A stretch of 64,000 bases of DNA from Nitrospira defluvii (GTDB lineage Bacteria > Nitrospirota > Nitrospiria > Nitrospirales > Nitrospiraceae), in the NCBI GenBank assembly GCA_011525625.1, contig WYAX01000003.1, forward strand, positions 186,001-250,000, given 5' to 3'. Below are positions 38,038-47,589 of the stretch, piece after piece; position 1 is the first letter of the stretch, and the number at the start of each line of letters is the position of its first letter. Under the pieces are notes generated by a model. That model did not search any database and was not told the DNA's origin. It saw nothing but the letters and a program-made list of their open reading frames with translations. A program made the position numbers and the translations under genes.

Positions 38038-38316
38038 GTGATCAGAAGTTTTCGGGATAAGAAGACGGAGCGCCTGTTTGCCGGGATGCCCGCCAGAGAG
38101 TTCTCCGGTATCCGCAATGGGGCTGAACGGAAACTCACGATGCTAGACAGTGCTGCGGATTTGAAGGATTTGCTCGCTCCTCCGGGCAATCGCTTGGAAA
38201 AGCTGAAAGGTGATCGTACGGGGCAGTATAGCATCAGGATCAACGACCACTCGCGCATCTGTTTCAGTTGGATGGCGGATGGCCCCCATGATGTCGAGAT
38301 CACAGACTATCACTGA
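38038..38316 (+). CDS. higB: HigB toxin (RelE-type mRNA interferase)
   Basis: 92 residues. It opens IRSFRDKKTERLFAG and ends QYSIRINDHSRICFSW...DVEITDYH, the standard HigB/Killer pattern with the basic RINDHSRICF region of the ribosome-dependent RNase. GTG start with AAGG upstream, directly after the operator. The antitoxin follows 12 bp later. Toxin first, antitoxin second is the normal higBA order. It likely stabilises element C. Confidence 0.93.
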   Translation: MIRSFRDKKTERLFAGMPAREFSGIRNGAERKLTMLDSAADLKDLLAPPGNRLEKLKGDRTGQYSIRINDHSRICFSWMADGPHDVEITDYH

Positions 38317-38328
38317 AGGAGAACGGCC

Positions 38329-38649
38329 ATGGTGAAGAACGGCATGCGACCGGTGCATCCAGGAGAGATTTTGGTGGAAGAGTTCATGAAGGCTTCCGAC
38401 CCCGGCATCAACGCCAACACACTCGCCAAAGCACTGGAGGTACCCGCAAACCGAATTACGGCAATTATTAAGGGACAGCGAGGCATTACCGGGGATACTG
38501 CCCTGCGTCTGGCAACCTTTTTTAATACCACTGCCGAGTTCTGGATGAACCTGCAAAAGACCTATGAACTGCAGCTAGCCGAACAAGCATTACCAGATAA
38601 GATCAGGAAGCATATAGAGGAGAGACGAAGAGTTCTCGTTCCGATGTAA
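38329..38649 (+). CDS. higA: HigA antitoxin
   Basis: 106 residues. It starts with MRPVHPGEILVEEFMK and has an HTH_XRE fold (LAKALEVPANRITAIIKGQRG, then ALRLATFFNTTAEFW), as in HigA antitoxins. It binds and neutralises HigB and represses the operon through the upstream inverted repeat. AAGGAG precedes the ATG. Confidence 0.95.
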   Translation: MVKNGMRPVHPGEILVEEFMKASDPGINANTLAKALEVPANRITAIIKGQRGITGDTALRLATFFNTTAEFWMNLQKTYELQLAEQALPDKIRKHIEERRRVLVPM

Positions 38650-38758
38650 GTACCCGCTTCTTGTCACAATTGCACCATACTGAAGAGCTACATGAAGGGA
38701 ACAAACGCTATCTCTTTAGATGCCCTCACAATGATCTCGAAAGGCCAATAAGATCATT

Positions 38759-39199
38759 TTATCGAACCATTCTCCAGTACACTTGCAGATCAGTGAGATT
38801 CACTTCGCATGAAGTCGGACTCTGCGGCGCCTCTTTGAAGTGTTCAGCACTGACTAATCCATTTAAGAAAAATACAAGCGCCGCCCAGATTGCCAATGAA
38901 AGCTGTTGGCCATGCTTGAAACTATCAAAGGCGGTAGAATCACCGTACTTTCTGAAAATCACAAAATATTCGAACCAGAACCACACTGGAGTGACAATTA
39001 CCCAGAACGTTAGCCACGGATAAATCAACTCAACTTGTCGACACTTCCAGCCCGCATACGCAAAGTGAAGAGAACAGAAAGCTAAAATCGCCGCCAGAGT
39101 CCCGGCGGCTGAGCATATCAAATACCCACGCTTGCCCTTCGCTCCATGATAAATAACATGGTCGCCTCCTGTAGGCCCGGGATCCTTTATCCTTCCCAT
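38759..39199 (-). CDS. Small multi-pass membrane protein
   Basis: About 146 residues with three membrane helices: GYLICSAAGTLAAILAFCSL, IYPWLTFWVIVTPVWFWFEY, and LSLAIWAALVFFLNGLVSA. The start at 39199 is the choice that does not run into the upstream gene; it lies 14 bp after the stop of the alpha/beta hydrolase, so the two are probably cotranscribed. Not recognised. It may anchor or accompany the neighbouring lipoprotein hydrolase. Confidence 0.6.
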   Translation of the reverse strand: MGRIKDPGPTGGDHVIYHGAKGKRGYLICSAAGTLAAILAFCSLHFAYAGWKCRQVELIYPWLTFWVIVTPVWFWFEYFVIFRKYGDSTAFDSFKHGQQLSLAIWAALVFFLNGLVSAEHFKEAPQSPTSCEVNLTDLQVYWRMVR

Positions 39200-39213
39200 C
39201 TGAGTGTGTCCAA

Positions 39214-40986
39214 TCAATAATGGCCAAGTTCGCGATAGCACTCCCTTGGATGCTTTGGCGGGCCAGCCCAGCATTTCGGAATCCAGAACTTAAGTCTTCC
39301 TCCAAAGTCGCCATGCTTTTGTGGACTTAATACCCCTTCTCCAACTCCAAACTTTACAATACTAATAGAAGGTCGAATTAGGGCCGGGGTGTGATGAGCG
39401 GCTGCAATAAAATTTGTAAAACGACCAAGAGTACGATCCTCTCTGCTCAAGGGATGACTCAAGAAATTGTCCAACCAAACGAGTAACGATCCGCGTGGAA
39501 AAGGGTCCAGAATATCGTTAAACCATTCCCCAGATTCAGCCGCTTCGTGAAGCATGAGGTGATAGACGCAGACAATATTCCTACCATCAGCGTTGGAATC
39601 ATTTGATGCGTTTTTTGTGTCACAAAGGCTAGTGAGATCTCCCGAGGCTGTTCCCACATTTCTTTCTAAAAGATAAGGAAAGATAGTATCTTGGTAATCC
39701 TTAATGGTACTAGCTGCTGCCATATAAACCACATTCCTGATCGGGAGATCTCCGAACTCTCTTATAATACGATTAACGATGATGGCTCCCGTCGAATGAC
39801 CTACCAGAGTTATTTCCCAACTATCCTTATTAGGACAACCCTCTCTATGAGAGCTTCGTGTACTCACGGTCTGTTTATCGTAATTGCAAATTTTCGTTCG
39901 TAACTGGTCAAAAAACACAGCCAGAGCGCCTGTGCGTGTGAAGTCATATTCGACGTCCTCAGATTCATCTTCGTTCCTATTGGGAAGGGGGGAGCCATCG
40001 TAATGGAATAGCTGAGCAACGCTTCGGAGCATCACATCCCAAGAGCTAGTACCGAATGCATCGATTATCGGAGCAGAAGCCAGCTTGAAAGGAGACGTAA
40101 TAACATACTTGAGTGACGCCCAGAATTTGTCTGACCATGCTCGTTGGTCGAGACCGAGCCACATGTTAAAATCTTCGCTATTCTTAGCTTTCGGGTCACT
40201 GAGTTCGCCCTTCCTGGCTCCTTCAGTTTTTGGACAGTCGGCAATTTGCTTATCCAAGGCTGTCATGTACTCGTACAAAGCGCCTTCAACCCACGCGGAC
40301 GGACCAAACCTTCTACGACAGAGTTCATCAAATGTTGCTTGTTGAGCAAGTACAAGGTCGGATGAATGAAGAAAGCGGAGGGCAGGCACAGTCTCAATAT
40401 CATTGCGGACTTGAAAAAACGTCGCAGTTGGGATGCGAATGGCTGATCGTGCAATGTCTGCACTGAGATAGAAGGGCGCGGTGGCATAAGCCCATCCCTG
40501 GCTCCATGATCCCTGAGACCAATCCTCGGCTTGGCGAATATGTGTCAGGTGATTCCAATAACTGGGAAAAAACGATGACTGCCAATTAATGAACACTGGA
40601 TAAGCGTCTGTGTCCTTCAAGACATCTTGACTAAGCTCGATGGCACGCTCGACTGTTCCGGTCTGAAAATTAAGACCGCCGTGCACATGAATTAAAATTT
40701 TGTGAGGTCTCCTCTCTTTCTTATGCTCCTCAAGCCCCTTCAATACATTCTTAATGTGACGACCATATTCGCTAATAGTTCCAAACTGTGAATAACTTCT
40801 AAGAATACTCTGCCGTTTGTTACAGTTTCCTTCTGTGTCCAGCTCGCATGGGCCATATCCTCTCGGATCAACAGGATGACCGTCCGCATCAACCATAATG
40901 ATGTTGGCATAAGGTACGCTCTTTACCAAGCTCCCACACCCTAACGTGCCAAGTATCCCGATTAGCACCGCGAATCGAATCACCAT
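39214..40986 (-). CDS. Lipoprotein alpha/beta hydrolase
   Basis: 590 residues. The lipoprotein signal ends GILGTLGC (Cys about 17). The fold of a serine lipase/esterase is seen in KILIHVHGGLNFQTG (oxyanion region) and in the nucleophile elbow ITLVGHSTGAIIVNR (GHSTG). A later histidine in AAAHHTPALIRP may complete the triad. It should act at the inner or outer membrane face. It lies between a DUF2235 lipoprotein and a small membrane gene, in a row of envelope hydrolases. The substrate is unknown; membrane lipid or ester-linked cell-wall groups are plausible. Confidence 0.75.
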   Translation of the reverse strand: MVIRFAVLIGILGTLGCGSLVKSVPYANIIMVDADGHPVDPRGYGPCELDTEGNCNKRQSILRSYSQFGTISEYGRHIKNVLKGLEEHKKERRPHKILIHVHGGLNFQTGTVERAIELSQDVLKDTDAYPVFINWQSSFFPSYWNHLTHIRQAEDWSQGSWSQGWAYATAPFYLSADIARSAIRIPTATFFQVRNDIETVPALRFLHSSDLVLAQQATFDELCRRRFGPSAWVEGALYEYMTALDKQIADCPKTEGARKGELSDPKAKNSEDFNMWLGLDQRAWSDKFWASLKYVITSPFKLASAPIIDAFGTSSWDVMLRSVAQLFHYDGSPLPNRNEDESEDVEYDFTRTGALAVFFDQLRTKICNYDKQTVSTRSSHREGCPNKDSWEITLVGHSTGAIIVNRIIREFGDLPIRNVVYMAAASTIKDYQDTIFPYLLERNVGTASGDLTSLCDTKNASNDSNADGRNIVCVYHLMLHEAAESGEWFNDILDPFPRGSLLVWLDNFLSHPLSREDRTLGRFTNFIAAAHHTPALIRPSISIVKFGVGEGVLSPQKHGDFGGRLKFWIPKCWAGPPKHPRECYRELGHY

Positions 40987-41263
40987 TTCTTTACCTTCGT
41001 CCTTGAAGTCGCGTTATTGCTGGTGTGGCGGATCAGAGAAAACTCCTTAACGGTCTACGCAACTTATTGAGTGCAACAGAATTCATACTGAGCCATACCA
41101 TAGTTCAGCTTACAGAAACCAAGAATGTGCGGGAGTGAAGGCTGCAGTTCACGGTGACCCTATTGGTATGCTATTACTCAGCTTAAATCTCAGGCTGAAA
41201 AGCCTGTGCTTCGGCCATTTACGGTGTGAACAGCAGGTATCACACAGTCGTGAAATCGATGCG

Positions 41264-42694
41264 CTAGTCTACGACCACGAAATTCTTCTCGAAATACTCT
41301 TTGGCGTTACCTGGATTAGGCCGGCCTAAAAATAGATACTGCCCGTCCTGTTCACGTTCAGGGTGACCACGGAACAATTTTTCTAGTGCGATTCTTCGAA
41401 GCACACTGCGATGAATACTATCCCCGCTGTGCGGTTTTCTTGGAAAGCTTCCCATCCACCTCAACCATCCGAACGAACCGTCGAAATATTCATCGTGCAA
41501 AAGGCCACAGTCACACTCGATAAACGGACCGCCCCCCTGGTCACAACCACACCTAAGAGAAGAGGTTTTATCTTGATGGGCCATTTCATCCAGCTCTTGA
41601 ACTGAAGGAAGTATTTCGAACTTCGATAGTTTTTTAATCATCCAATTTAACGGCGTAGTAGCGATACCCCTGAAGTCGTCCTTAGATGTGCAGTTGTATT
41701 CCAGTGAATAACTTCCACCAACATCGGAATGCACCCCGGCAAACCACACTTCTTCAAGCTGGCTACCTTCTGTCGCACGTAAAGGGTCGAACCGGAGAAG
41801 CCGAAAATCGTCGCGTTGCTCATCAAGAGCAAGTGCATGGAAGCCGTATTGCGCATAGAGATCCAATCGATGGTCGTCCGGCTCATCATCACGAACCAAC
41901 CCCAATGCTGGAACTGTATCAAAAACCCCTATTGCTGTTACTTTTACTTTCTGTGAGTCTTTAAATACCTTCATGTTGCGTGCTCTAATTATCTCATCCA
42001 ATTCTTCTTTGACTCTTTTTTCGAATCCAGGTCTCCCATCGAAATTTTGATGATAAACGTCATAGAGAGCGCCTATACTAAAATGCAGATTTGTTACACC
42101 AGGCAATGGAAGATAGTCATGCCACTTCTTCTGAACAGTTTCTTCGTCGACTAGGCCAGCAAACTCAATTAGTCCATTTAGTGATCTTGCAGTGAATGCT
42201 CCTCGGCTAAACCCGATAAGGTAAATTTCATCTCCCGGCGTATAGGCCTCCACTAAAAATCTATAGGCTTGACGAATATTTAAGCTAGTTCCCCTTCCTC
42301 CGATTCCGCCTGTGACACGGTTAATCCACTTAGCGCCGACTCCTTTGTCATAATAAGGAATCACACGATTTCCTTTACAGGCATGTTGCACGGCTAACCG
42401 ATACAGCTTCCTCACATTTGTTGATGATGTCTTGTCATTACCGGTTCCGTCCATGAATACAATCAGTTTGCGGGGCTTGCCGCCCTCTGGTTTTTGCGGA
42501 TCTCTGGCATAACGCTTGTCGAATGTTTTCCAAAATTCACGATTTGCCAAATATGTATCACTCAGCCCATCGGCCTCCATCGCCTTGAAGGAATCACACA
42601 GTCTTGGAAGCTCACCTTCGTTTTGGGCGAGCATTCCCTTGGGGACACATCCAACGATGAGCACAGTCGCCATGATCAATATGAAGACGCTCAT
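41264..42694 (-). CDS. DUF2235 lipoprotein (Tle1-like phospholipase fold)
   Basis: About 476 residues. The lipobox is IMATVLIVGC. The DUF2235 core follows: KLIVFMDGTGNDKTSSTNV, then the nucleophile elbow YLIGFSRGAFTARSLNG, and GVHSDVGGSYSLEY with the expected Asp and His neighbourhood. This fold is shared with Tle1 phospholipases of type VI secretion, but no secretion genes are near, and the lipobox points to attachment in the producing cell. The start at 42694 has a GGGGGAG site; the upstream ATG at 42727 has none. Confidence 0.85.
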   Translation of the reverse strand: MSVFILIMATVLIVGCVPKGMLAQNEGELPRLCDSFKAMEADGLSDTYLANREFWKTFDKRYARDPQKPEGGKPRKLIVFMDGTGNDKTSSTNVRKLYRLAVQHACKGNRVIPYYDKGVGAKWINRVTGGIGGRGTSLNIRQAYRFLVEAYTPGDEIYLIGFSRGAFTARSLNGLIEFAGLVDEETVQKKWHDYLPLPGVTNLHFSIGALYDVYHQNFDGRPGFEKRVKEELDEIIRARNMKVFKDSQKVKVTAIGVFDTVPALGLVRDDEPDDHRLDLYAQYGFHALALDEQRDDFRLLRFDPLRATEGSQLEEVWFAGVHSDVGGSYSLEYNCTSKDDFRGIATTPLNWMIKKLSKFEILPSVQELDEMAHQDKTSSLRCGCDQGGGPFIECDCGLLHDEYFDGSFGWLRWMGSFPRKPHSGDSIHRSVLRRIALEKLFRGHPEREQDGQYLFLGRPNPGNAKEYFEKNFVVVD

Positions 42695-43177
42695 TCTCCC
42701 CCTGCCATCAATAATAAGTCGACTCAAGCGCTTAAATAAGCATTACCACTAGAACCATAAGAGAACTGTCGTAGCTTAGAATTTCAATTGCTGCGCCTCG
42801 TGACTCAGATACGCCATTATCGGAATGTAATTCTTCATCCTTCTGGAGTAGTAGTAGATACAACTACGTTTTACAATAGGGCCGAATGGCCCTGACTACT
42901 TATATTGGCTCGTCGTATTTAGGTCGCGATTTTGTTGGGGTTCCGATAAATAAAGGCCATTCCAAGGCTGGAATCAATGAGAGGGCAATTCTAATGAGCC
43001 ACAAAAGAGTCGATATCGCATGCACAACGTGATGGCGCTTCGCGCCATCAGATATTTTACAACAGCGAGAGTGAGAAGCAGACAGCATTGCCCCGATCAC
43101 TAGCCTGCCTGAGCTCTACAGTGTCGACGACCACAGAAGGATTTTCAGCCCTAGGCAGCAAGAATCCAATATGTTGG
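42695..43177. other. 483-bp gap inside the hydrolase cluster
   Basis: No gene is supported; short open frames lack ribosome sites. It contains the terminator-like hairpin at 43031-43049. It probably separates two transcription units of the hydrolase cluster. Confidence 0.5.
43031..43049. terminator. Terminator-like hairpin
   Basis: GATGGCGC and GCGCCATC form a perfect 8-bp stem around a TTC loop, 129 bp downstream of the beta-propeller gene. The T-rich stretch is on the plus-strand side only, so termination strength on the minus strand is uncertain. Confidence 0.5.
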
Positions 43178-44314
43178 TCATTTGGCACAGACATGAGCCT
43201 GTTTTAGATCACGGACAGGCACAGCTAAAATGAATGGATCAAAAACTTGCCCAATATAAAGGGTGTTATTGAAGTAAACGGCTGAGGAGGGTGCACTGAG
43301 CATAGTCCCATCTGTTATGAAAACCTTGTTGAGTGTCGGGCTCCCCTCAATATCGGTAATGCGAAAAATAGAGCCACCAGCCGTCATAATTTCTGAGCGG
43401 TGTAGCATAAAAGATAATCTTGAATTGTGAGATGCCGTGAGGACATCGTGATCAGGACCTTCGCTCATATTGTCAGGCATACTCATTTCCAGAACTTTCT
43501 TCTGCCCTGTCGAGCCAGGCAGAGGATGTATCGTAACAGTGTCTGCCAAAGAATCTCCGATGAGTAGATAGTTTCCGTGTATAAGAACGCCGTTCGGAGC
43601 TTTTGCGAGGTCCGCTACGGATTCCCATCCTTTAGTTGACAAGCGCAAAGTGGGGGTGGTCCGCATGCCCAACACATTCGACTTTAACCAATTTACTAGG
43701 AAGCTTTTCCCTGTCGAGGAGTTGGTTACATAGATATTTCCATGTGCATCCGCGTCTACATCATTCGGATTAGTCAGTTCTTCATTAGGGCCAAGAGTCT
43801 TATCGTAGACGAGTTCGTTTTCAAGAACAGTGTAGCGCACTATCCATTCTTCAGTTCCATGTACAACGACATATAGAACTTTCCTGTCGTCAATCATTGC
43901 GAGATCAAGGCCATGGGGATGAAAGGAGTTGATCAGCTGAGCAGGCTCTCCCCTTCGAGGCATTTCACGAATCTCATGCGTGACCAGATCAACGTGAAAT
44001 ATCTTTCCTCGCGTTTTGGTCGCTCTTCTATTCTGGGAGGATATGATTAGCCTTGGCCGTTCAGCGGATACGTCTAATGCCAAATCCTCGGGGCCGAACA
44101 TCCCAAGAGCGATTTGCTGCGAAGCTGCCGGTAGCTGCGTACACTCGACACGGACCTCTGCCGGTAACTGTCCGCACCCAACGATGAGGGCAAGGATCAG
44201 GCTGGCGCACGTCGCACCAAGATATCTTGAATGCACCATCCATAGTCGGCGCCCTTGAGAGGTCTGTCGGAGAAGACGCGCGGCAATTAAATCCCTTCGT
44301 GCAGGAACGTTCAT
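43178..44314 (-). CDS. Lipoprotein with beta-propeller (SMP-30/paraoxonase-like)
   Basis: 378 residues. After a positively charged leader and a membrane helix, the lipobox is LALIVGCGQ. The mature part has propeller blades: FGPEDLALDVSAERPRLIIS, HPHGLDLAMIDDRKVLYVV, NPNDVDADAHGNIYVTNSS. These recall the calcium-site ND motif of paraoxonase/lactonase and SMP-30 proteins. It starts 9 bp after the MBL-fold gene and has AAGGAC before it, so the two are an operon. A lactonase or esterase activity at the membrane is likely but unproven. Confidence 0.75.
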   Translation of the reverse strand: MNVPARRDLIAARLLRQTSQGRRLWMVHSRYLGATCASLILALIVGCGQLPAEVRVECTQLPAASQQIALGMFGPEDLALDVSAERPRLIISSQNRRATKTRGKIFHVDLVTHEIREMPRRGEPAQLINSFHPHGLDLAMIDDRKVLYVVVHGTEEWIVRYTVLENELVYDKTLGPNEELTNPNDVDADAHGNIYVTNSSTGKSFLVNWLKSNVLGMRTTPTLRLSTKGWESVADLAKAPNGVLIHGNYLLIGDSLADTVTIHPLPGSTGQKKVLEMSMPDNMSEGPDHDVLTASHNSRLSFMLHRSEIMTAGGSIFRITDIEGSPTLNKVFITDGTMLSAPSSAVYFNNTLYIGQVFDPFILAVPVRDLKQAHVCAK

Positions 44315-44323
44315 GTAGTGTCC

Positions 44324-45355
44324 TTACTGAAAGGCTTTTATGTCAAATGGTTGAAAAAGAGGCATAAATTGTACGGAGATGCGATCCCGCTCCGCCATTC
44401 TTAAAAGCGTTTTGTATCCACCAGTGAAGTCATCCACGAGATAGGGCATCGGCAATAAGGGTTCGTCAAGCGGACGAAGAAGATCGTCCCAATGGATTGG
44501 AACTACAAATCTTGCTTTACTAGCTAGTACTACGCTCCTCCAATACTCTTCCGCAAAACATTCCGACTGCGAACCAAGCATGCCCAGGCTCAGAAAAACC
44601 ACATCAGCTTTGATATTCTCAAATAAGTTAGGTGAGAAGTTTGCACTCGGATGTATGAGGACCGTTCCCCACCGGTGACGTATAAGGAAGGAGAAATTTT
44701 TTCCTGCTCTATACTCTCCAACCCGCGCCGGAGGTTGAAGAGTTTGGTTGATGTCCTCAGAGAACCACGGATCTGGAGAATGCGGTGATTCAAAAATCTC
44801 AACGATAAAATCCCCATACCGCAGCTTATCACCATGATTCACTTCAATTATCCGATCGTCTGGCAAGCCTTGACCTCGCCCGATTTTGGCGGTCGATTTT
44901 GAGCCAACAAGTACTGCACTTTTGCGAACCGCCACAAATGCTGAATCCATAGCATGGTCATAGTGGGAGTGCGCGACGAGTACGGCAGCCAGGTTTCCTA
45001 CGCTGCCCTTTGCGAATGCATAATTTATCCTGTCTATATCCGGCGAGATTTTTCCGAACAGCATCTGCGCTAATCCTGGACGAGAGAAAAAACCATCAAT
45101 CATCAGGGCAGTGTTCCCGTCATCGATTTGAATAGTAGTAGCGCCAAAATATCGTATGTGAAGCGACTCCTTATTCAGCCCATCAACAGTAGCTTTCATT
45201 GTGTGCAGCATTACTTTCTCTACGGAGGGATGAGTAAGCCTGTCGCAGCCCAAAAGCCCAACATTGGTTAGAATTGTGAGTGCGAAGGAGAGACTAACTA
45301 GTCCGAAGGATCTGAGCGAAGTCGCACAAGCTTTTATTATTGTGAATTTGCGCAT
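44324..45355 (-). CDS. Lipoprotein MBL-fold metallohydrolase (UlaG/RomA-like)
   Basis: 343 residues. The signal ends NVGLLGCDR (lipobox). The zinc motif VAHSHYDHAMDS (HxHxDH) is present, with further ligands in SPHSPDPWF and PIHWDDLL. This resembles the NAPE-PLD/RomA branch of MBL enzymes, some of which act on N-acyl-phosphatidylethanolamine or lactones. Next to lipase-like lipoproteins, a lipid substrate is a fair guess. It is closely followed by the beta-propeller gene. Confidence 0.8.
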   Translation of the reverse strand: MRKFTIIKACATSLRSFGLVSLSFALTILTNVGLLGCDRLTHPSVEKVMLHTMKATVDGLNKESLHIRYFGATTIQIDDGNTALMIDGFFSRPGLAQMLFGKISPDIDRINYAFAKGSVGNLAAVLVAHSHYDHAMDSAFVAVRKSAVLVGSKSTAKIGRGQGLPDDRIIEVNHGDKLRYGDFIVEIFESPHSPDPWFSEDINQTLQPPARVGEYRAGKNFSFLIRHRWGTVLIHPSANFSPNLFENIKADVVFLSLGMLGSQSECFAEEYWRSVVLASKARFVVPIHWDDLLRPLDEPLLPMPYLVDDFTGGYKTLLRMAERDRISVQFMPLFQPFDIKAFQ

Positions 45356-45452
45356 AGGAGCATGAAAATTATTACACGTGCAATAACTACGTATACATCG
45401 GTGAACCTAAGCTCCGGAATATTAAATGAATAAGCATCCATCGACCAGCGTT

Positions 45453-47078
45453 TCAAGTGGGGATTGAACTTCCCCTCTTCACGACATTTGGCTTATGAAT
45501 TATCCTTGCAATCAATGCCCAAGCGCCAAGACAGATAAAATGGCAACAGAGCATAAGTAGCGCCAGGAGCTTAGTCCCCGTAAGTCCTGCAGTGAGCCAT
45601 AAGATAACGTCATGAGTTCGATAAGCACCTACCGGCTCATTCAGCAAATACAATGTAAGTGTATTTTCGACCACATCGCTTCCGATCAAAATCCACAAGG
45701 GTATTAAACTGCTCCAGTGTGCGGCACGATGAAGAACAGGCTTGGTGGTTAGCTCAGCCACGATTCGACGGCCATAAACTAGAAGCCAGCATACTGCACC
45801 GGAGTAGGCAAGAATGAATAGGTAATCGGCGAGATATCGTTTAATCATTCGGCTGGCATTCACGGTGCCGAAAAGGTTCTCAATACCATCACCCCGAATC
45901 ACATCAAAAAAGAGGGCCATATTGAATTCGTGACGAAAAAGGTCGGAGGGATTAAATTGATAATCACATGGCATGGAACAAGCCCAGTAACTGAGCAGCT
46001 GGACTACAAACAACATCACAAGCGTTCCGCTGATCCAGCTCAATGCCGACAAATTTTTCCGTAAAGGCTTCCAGACTGCCTTGATGTTTTTCGCCTTTTC
46101 ACGTTCGCTAAACGACCAATGTGGTTCGACCCCGAGGACACTTAGACGCGTCCGCAGACCTGACAGAGCCCAAAGTGGCTGGCTAAACGCCTGGTCGTGG
46201 GCAAGCCCCAACGGATCAATTTCAATGGAGTTGACCTTGGCCAAATCGCACAGCAATCCTTTTTCTATTGCCTCCTCGACCATCCACTTTAAACTACAGT
46301 TGGATAATCCAGACTCTTTGTATGAGCCTCCGACATCACTGTGAGCACCGGCAAACCGTAATTGCTTTAGTGAGGTCCGACCATGGTCGAAATTGTTGTC
46401 TTTAAATAGCCTTGGTTCGTATGCATAGCGATACTCATGAGAAGCCACAGCATGGCGAACATGATCGTAATTTTTCCCACTAATGGTTCCGTAACTTGTA
46501 ATATTCTTCTTCGACCCTGGAAGACCTCCAACCGTACTGACAGTATCCCAAACACCCAGGAAGTACACCCGAGCGTCTCGACCTTCGAGTGTAAACACCG
46601 CGCGTATATCATCGCCATAATCTTGCCTGGTACTTCCGGTACGCCCCGTCCCCTCGATTGGTTGAAAATAGATACGCGTTAATGAAGGAATCATTGCTTC
46701 TGCCCCTCGGCGAACAATTCCAAACAAATTGATCATGCCTGCCACGCATCGCGCTGTGAACGCTCCACGGGAAAAGCCGAAAATGAAAACACGGTCCGTG
46801 GGCTGATAATGCTCGACCAAAAAGCCATAAGCCTGTCCGATGTTTTCGTAGATACCACCACCAATCGCTAAACCCACTATTTCTTTCGCTCGCGCCTTTG
46901 CACGACTAATTTTTCCTATTGATGGATATGTATCGCTTGTACCGACACCTGGATCGTAGAAAAGTATTTGCTGTTCATTTTTCTGAATAATTCGGACGAG
47001 TTTGACGACGTTCGTATCGCAATCGTTCCCCCATATATTCCCTGTCCCATCACAGCAAACCACCAGATTTCTAGACAC
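45453..47078 (-). CDS. DUF2235 hydrolase with C-terminal membrane helices
   Basis: 541 residues, GTG start with AAGGGTGAG upstream. The N-terminal half is DUF2235: NLVVCCDGTGNIWGNDCDTN, then the elbow FIFGFSRGAFTARCVAG, and FAGAHSDVGGSYKES. The C-terminal half holds about four membrane helices (near residues 346-366, 420-440, 456-476, 495-520). This is a common DUF2235 form whose lipase domain faces the cytoplasm. First gene of the hydrolase cluster on the minus strand and a second DUF2235 copy within 5 kb. Confidence 0.85.
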   Translation of the reverse strand: MSRNLVVCCDGTGNIWGNDCDTNVVKLVRIIQKNEQQILFYDPGVGTSDTYPSIGKISRAKARAKEIVGLAIGGGIYENIGQAYGFLVEHYQPTDRVFIFGFSRGAFTARCVAGMINLFGIVRRGAEAMIPSLTRIYFQPIEGTGRTGSTRQDYGDDIRAVFTLEGRDARVYFLGVWDTVSTVGGLPGSKKNITSYGTISGKNYDHVRHAVASHEYRYAYEPRLFKDNNFDHGRTSLKQLRFAGAHSDVGGSYKESGLSNCSLKWMVEEAIEKGLLCDLAKVNSIEIDPLGLAHDQAFSQPLWALSGLRTRLSVLGVEPHWSFSEREKAKNIKAVWKPLRKNLSALSWISGTLVMLFVVQLLSYWACSMPCDYQFNPSDLFRHEFNMALFFDVIRGDGIENLFGTVNASRMIKRYLADYLFILAYSGAVCWLLVYGRRIVAELTTKPVLHRAAHWSSLIPLWILIGSDVVENTLTLYLLNEPVGAYRTHDVILWLTAGLTGTKLLALLMLCCHFICLGAWALIARIIHKPNVVKRGSSIPT

Positions 47079-47589
47079 GGCTCACCCTTCACTTCACAGC
47101 TAGGTTGTGCTAGTTCACAGCCTCACCCAGAACAGGGAGAGGGGCTAACAGTCCTCCAAGTATAATCAAGAAGGAGGATGAACTAAGTTGCCGCGGAGAG
47201 TAGCTCTTACAAATTAAATCGTCAATGCGCTTATTACGGCTACGTACAATGCGTGGAAAAACCCAAGGAGTCACCGGGGCCATATGGCCATGGGCCGAAT
47301 GGTGAATTGGCACCCCGTAATTATGTCGTGCCAGTCGCAGCTTTACAAAACGGAGCAGACGTGAAGTCAACTGACTGTGGAACACGTCAACTTAAAAGAA
47401 TTCCTTTTACTCATGCGGGCTTTAGCCGAATAAAATACTAATTTGCGTAGCGATACGCATTCTGCTACTTAAGCGATAAAGCCTTGTTAGCGCAGACTCG
47501 GCGATATGGGGCTGTTACGATCGGGTATAATCGCTTGCACGTTAGGGGTATTTGGCAAATGAGGAGCTGTTTCGCTTAGAGATACGGCG
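47079..47589. other. 511-bp divergent intergenic region
   Basis: Region between the DUF2235 membrane gene (minus) and the small two-helix gene (plus). It should hold both promoters. I see no supported gene and no strong hairpin. Confidence 0.45.
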
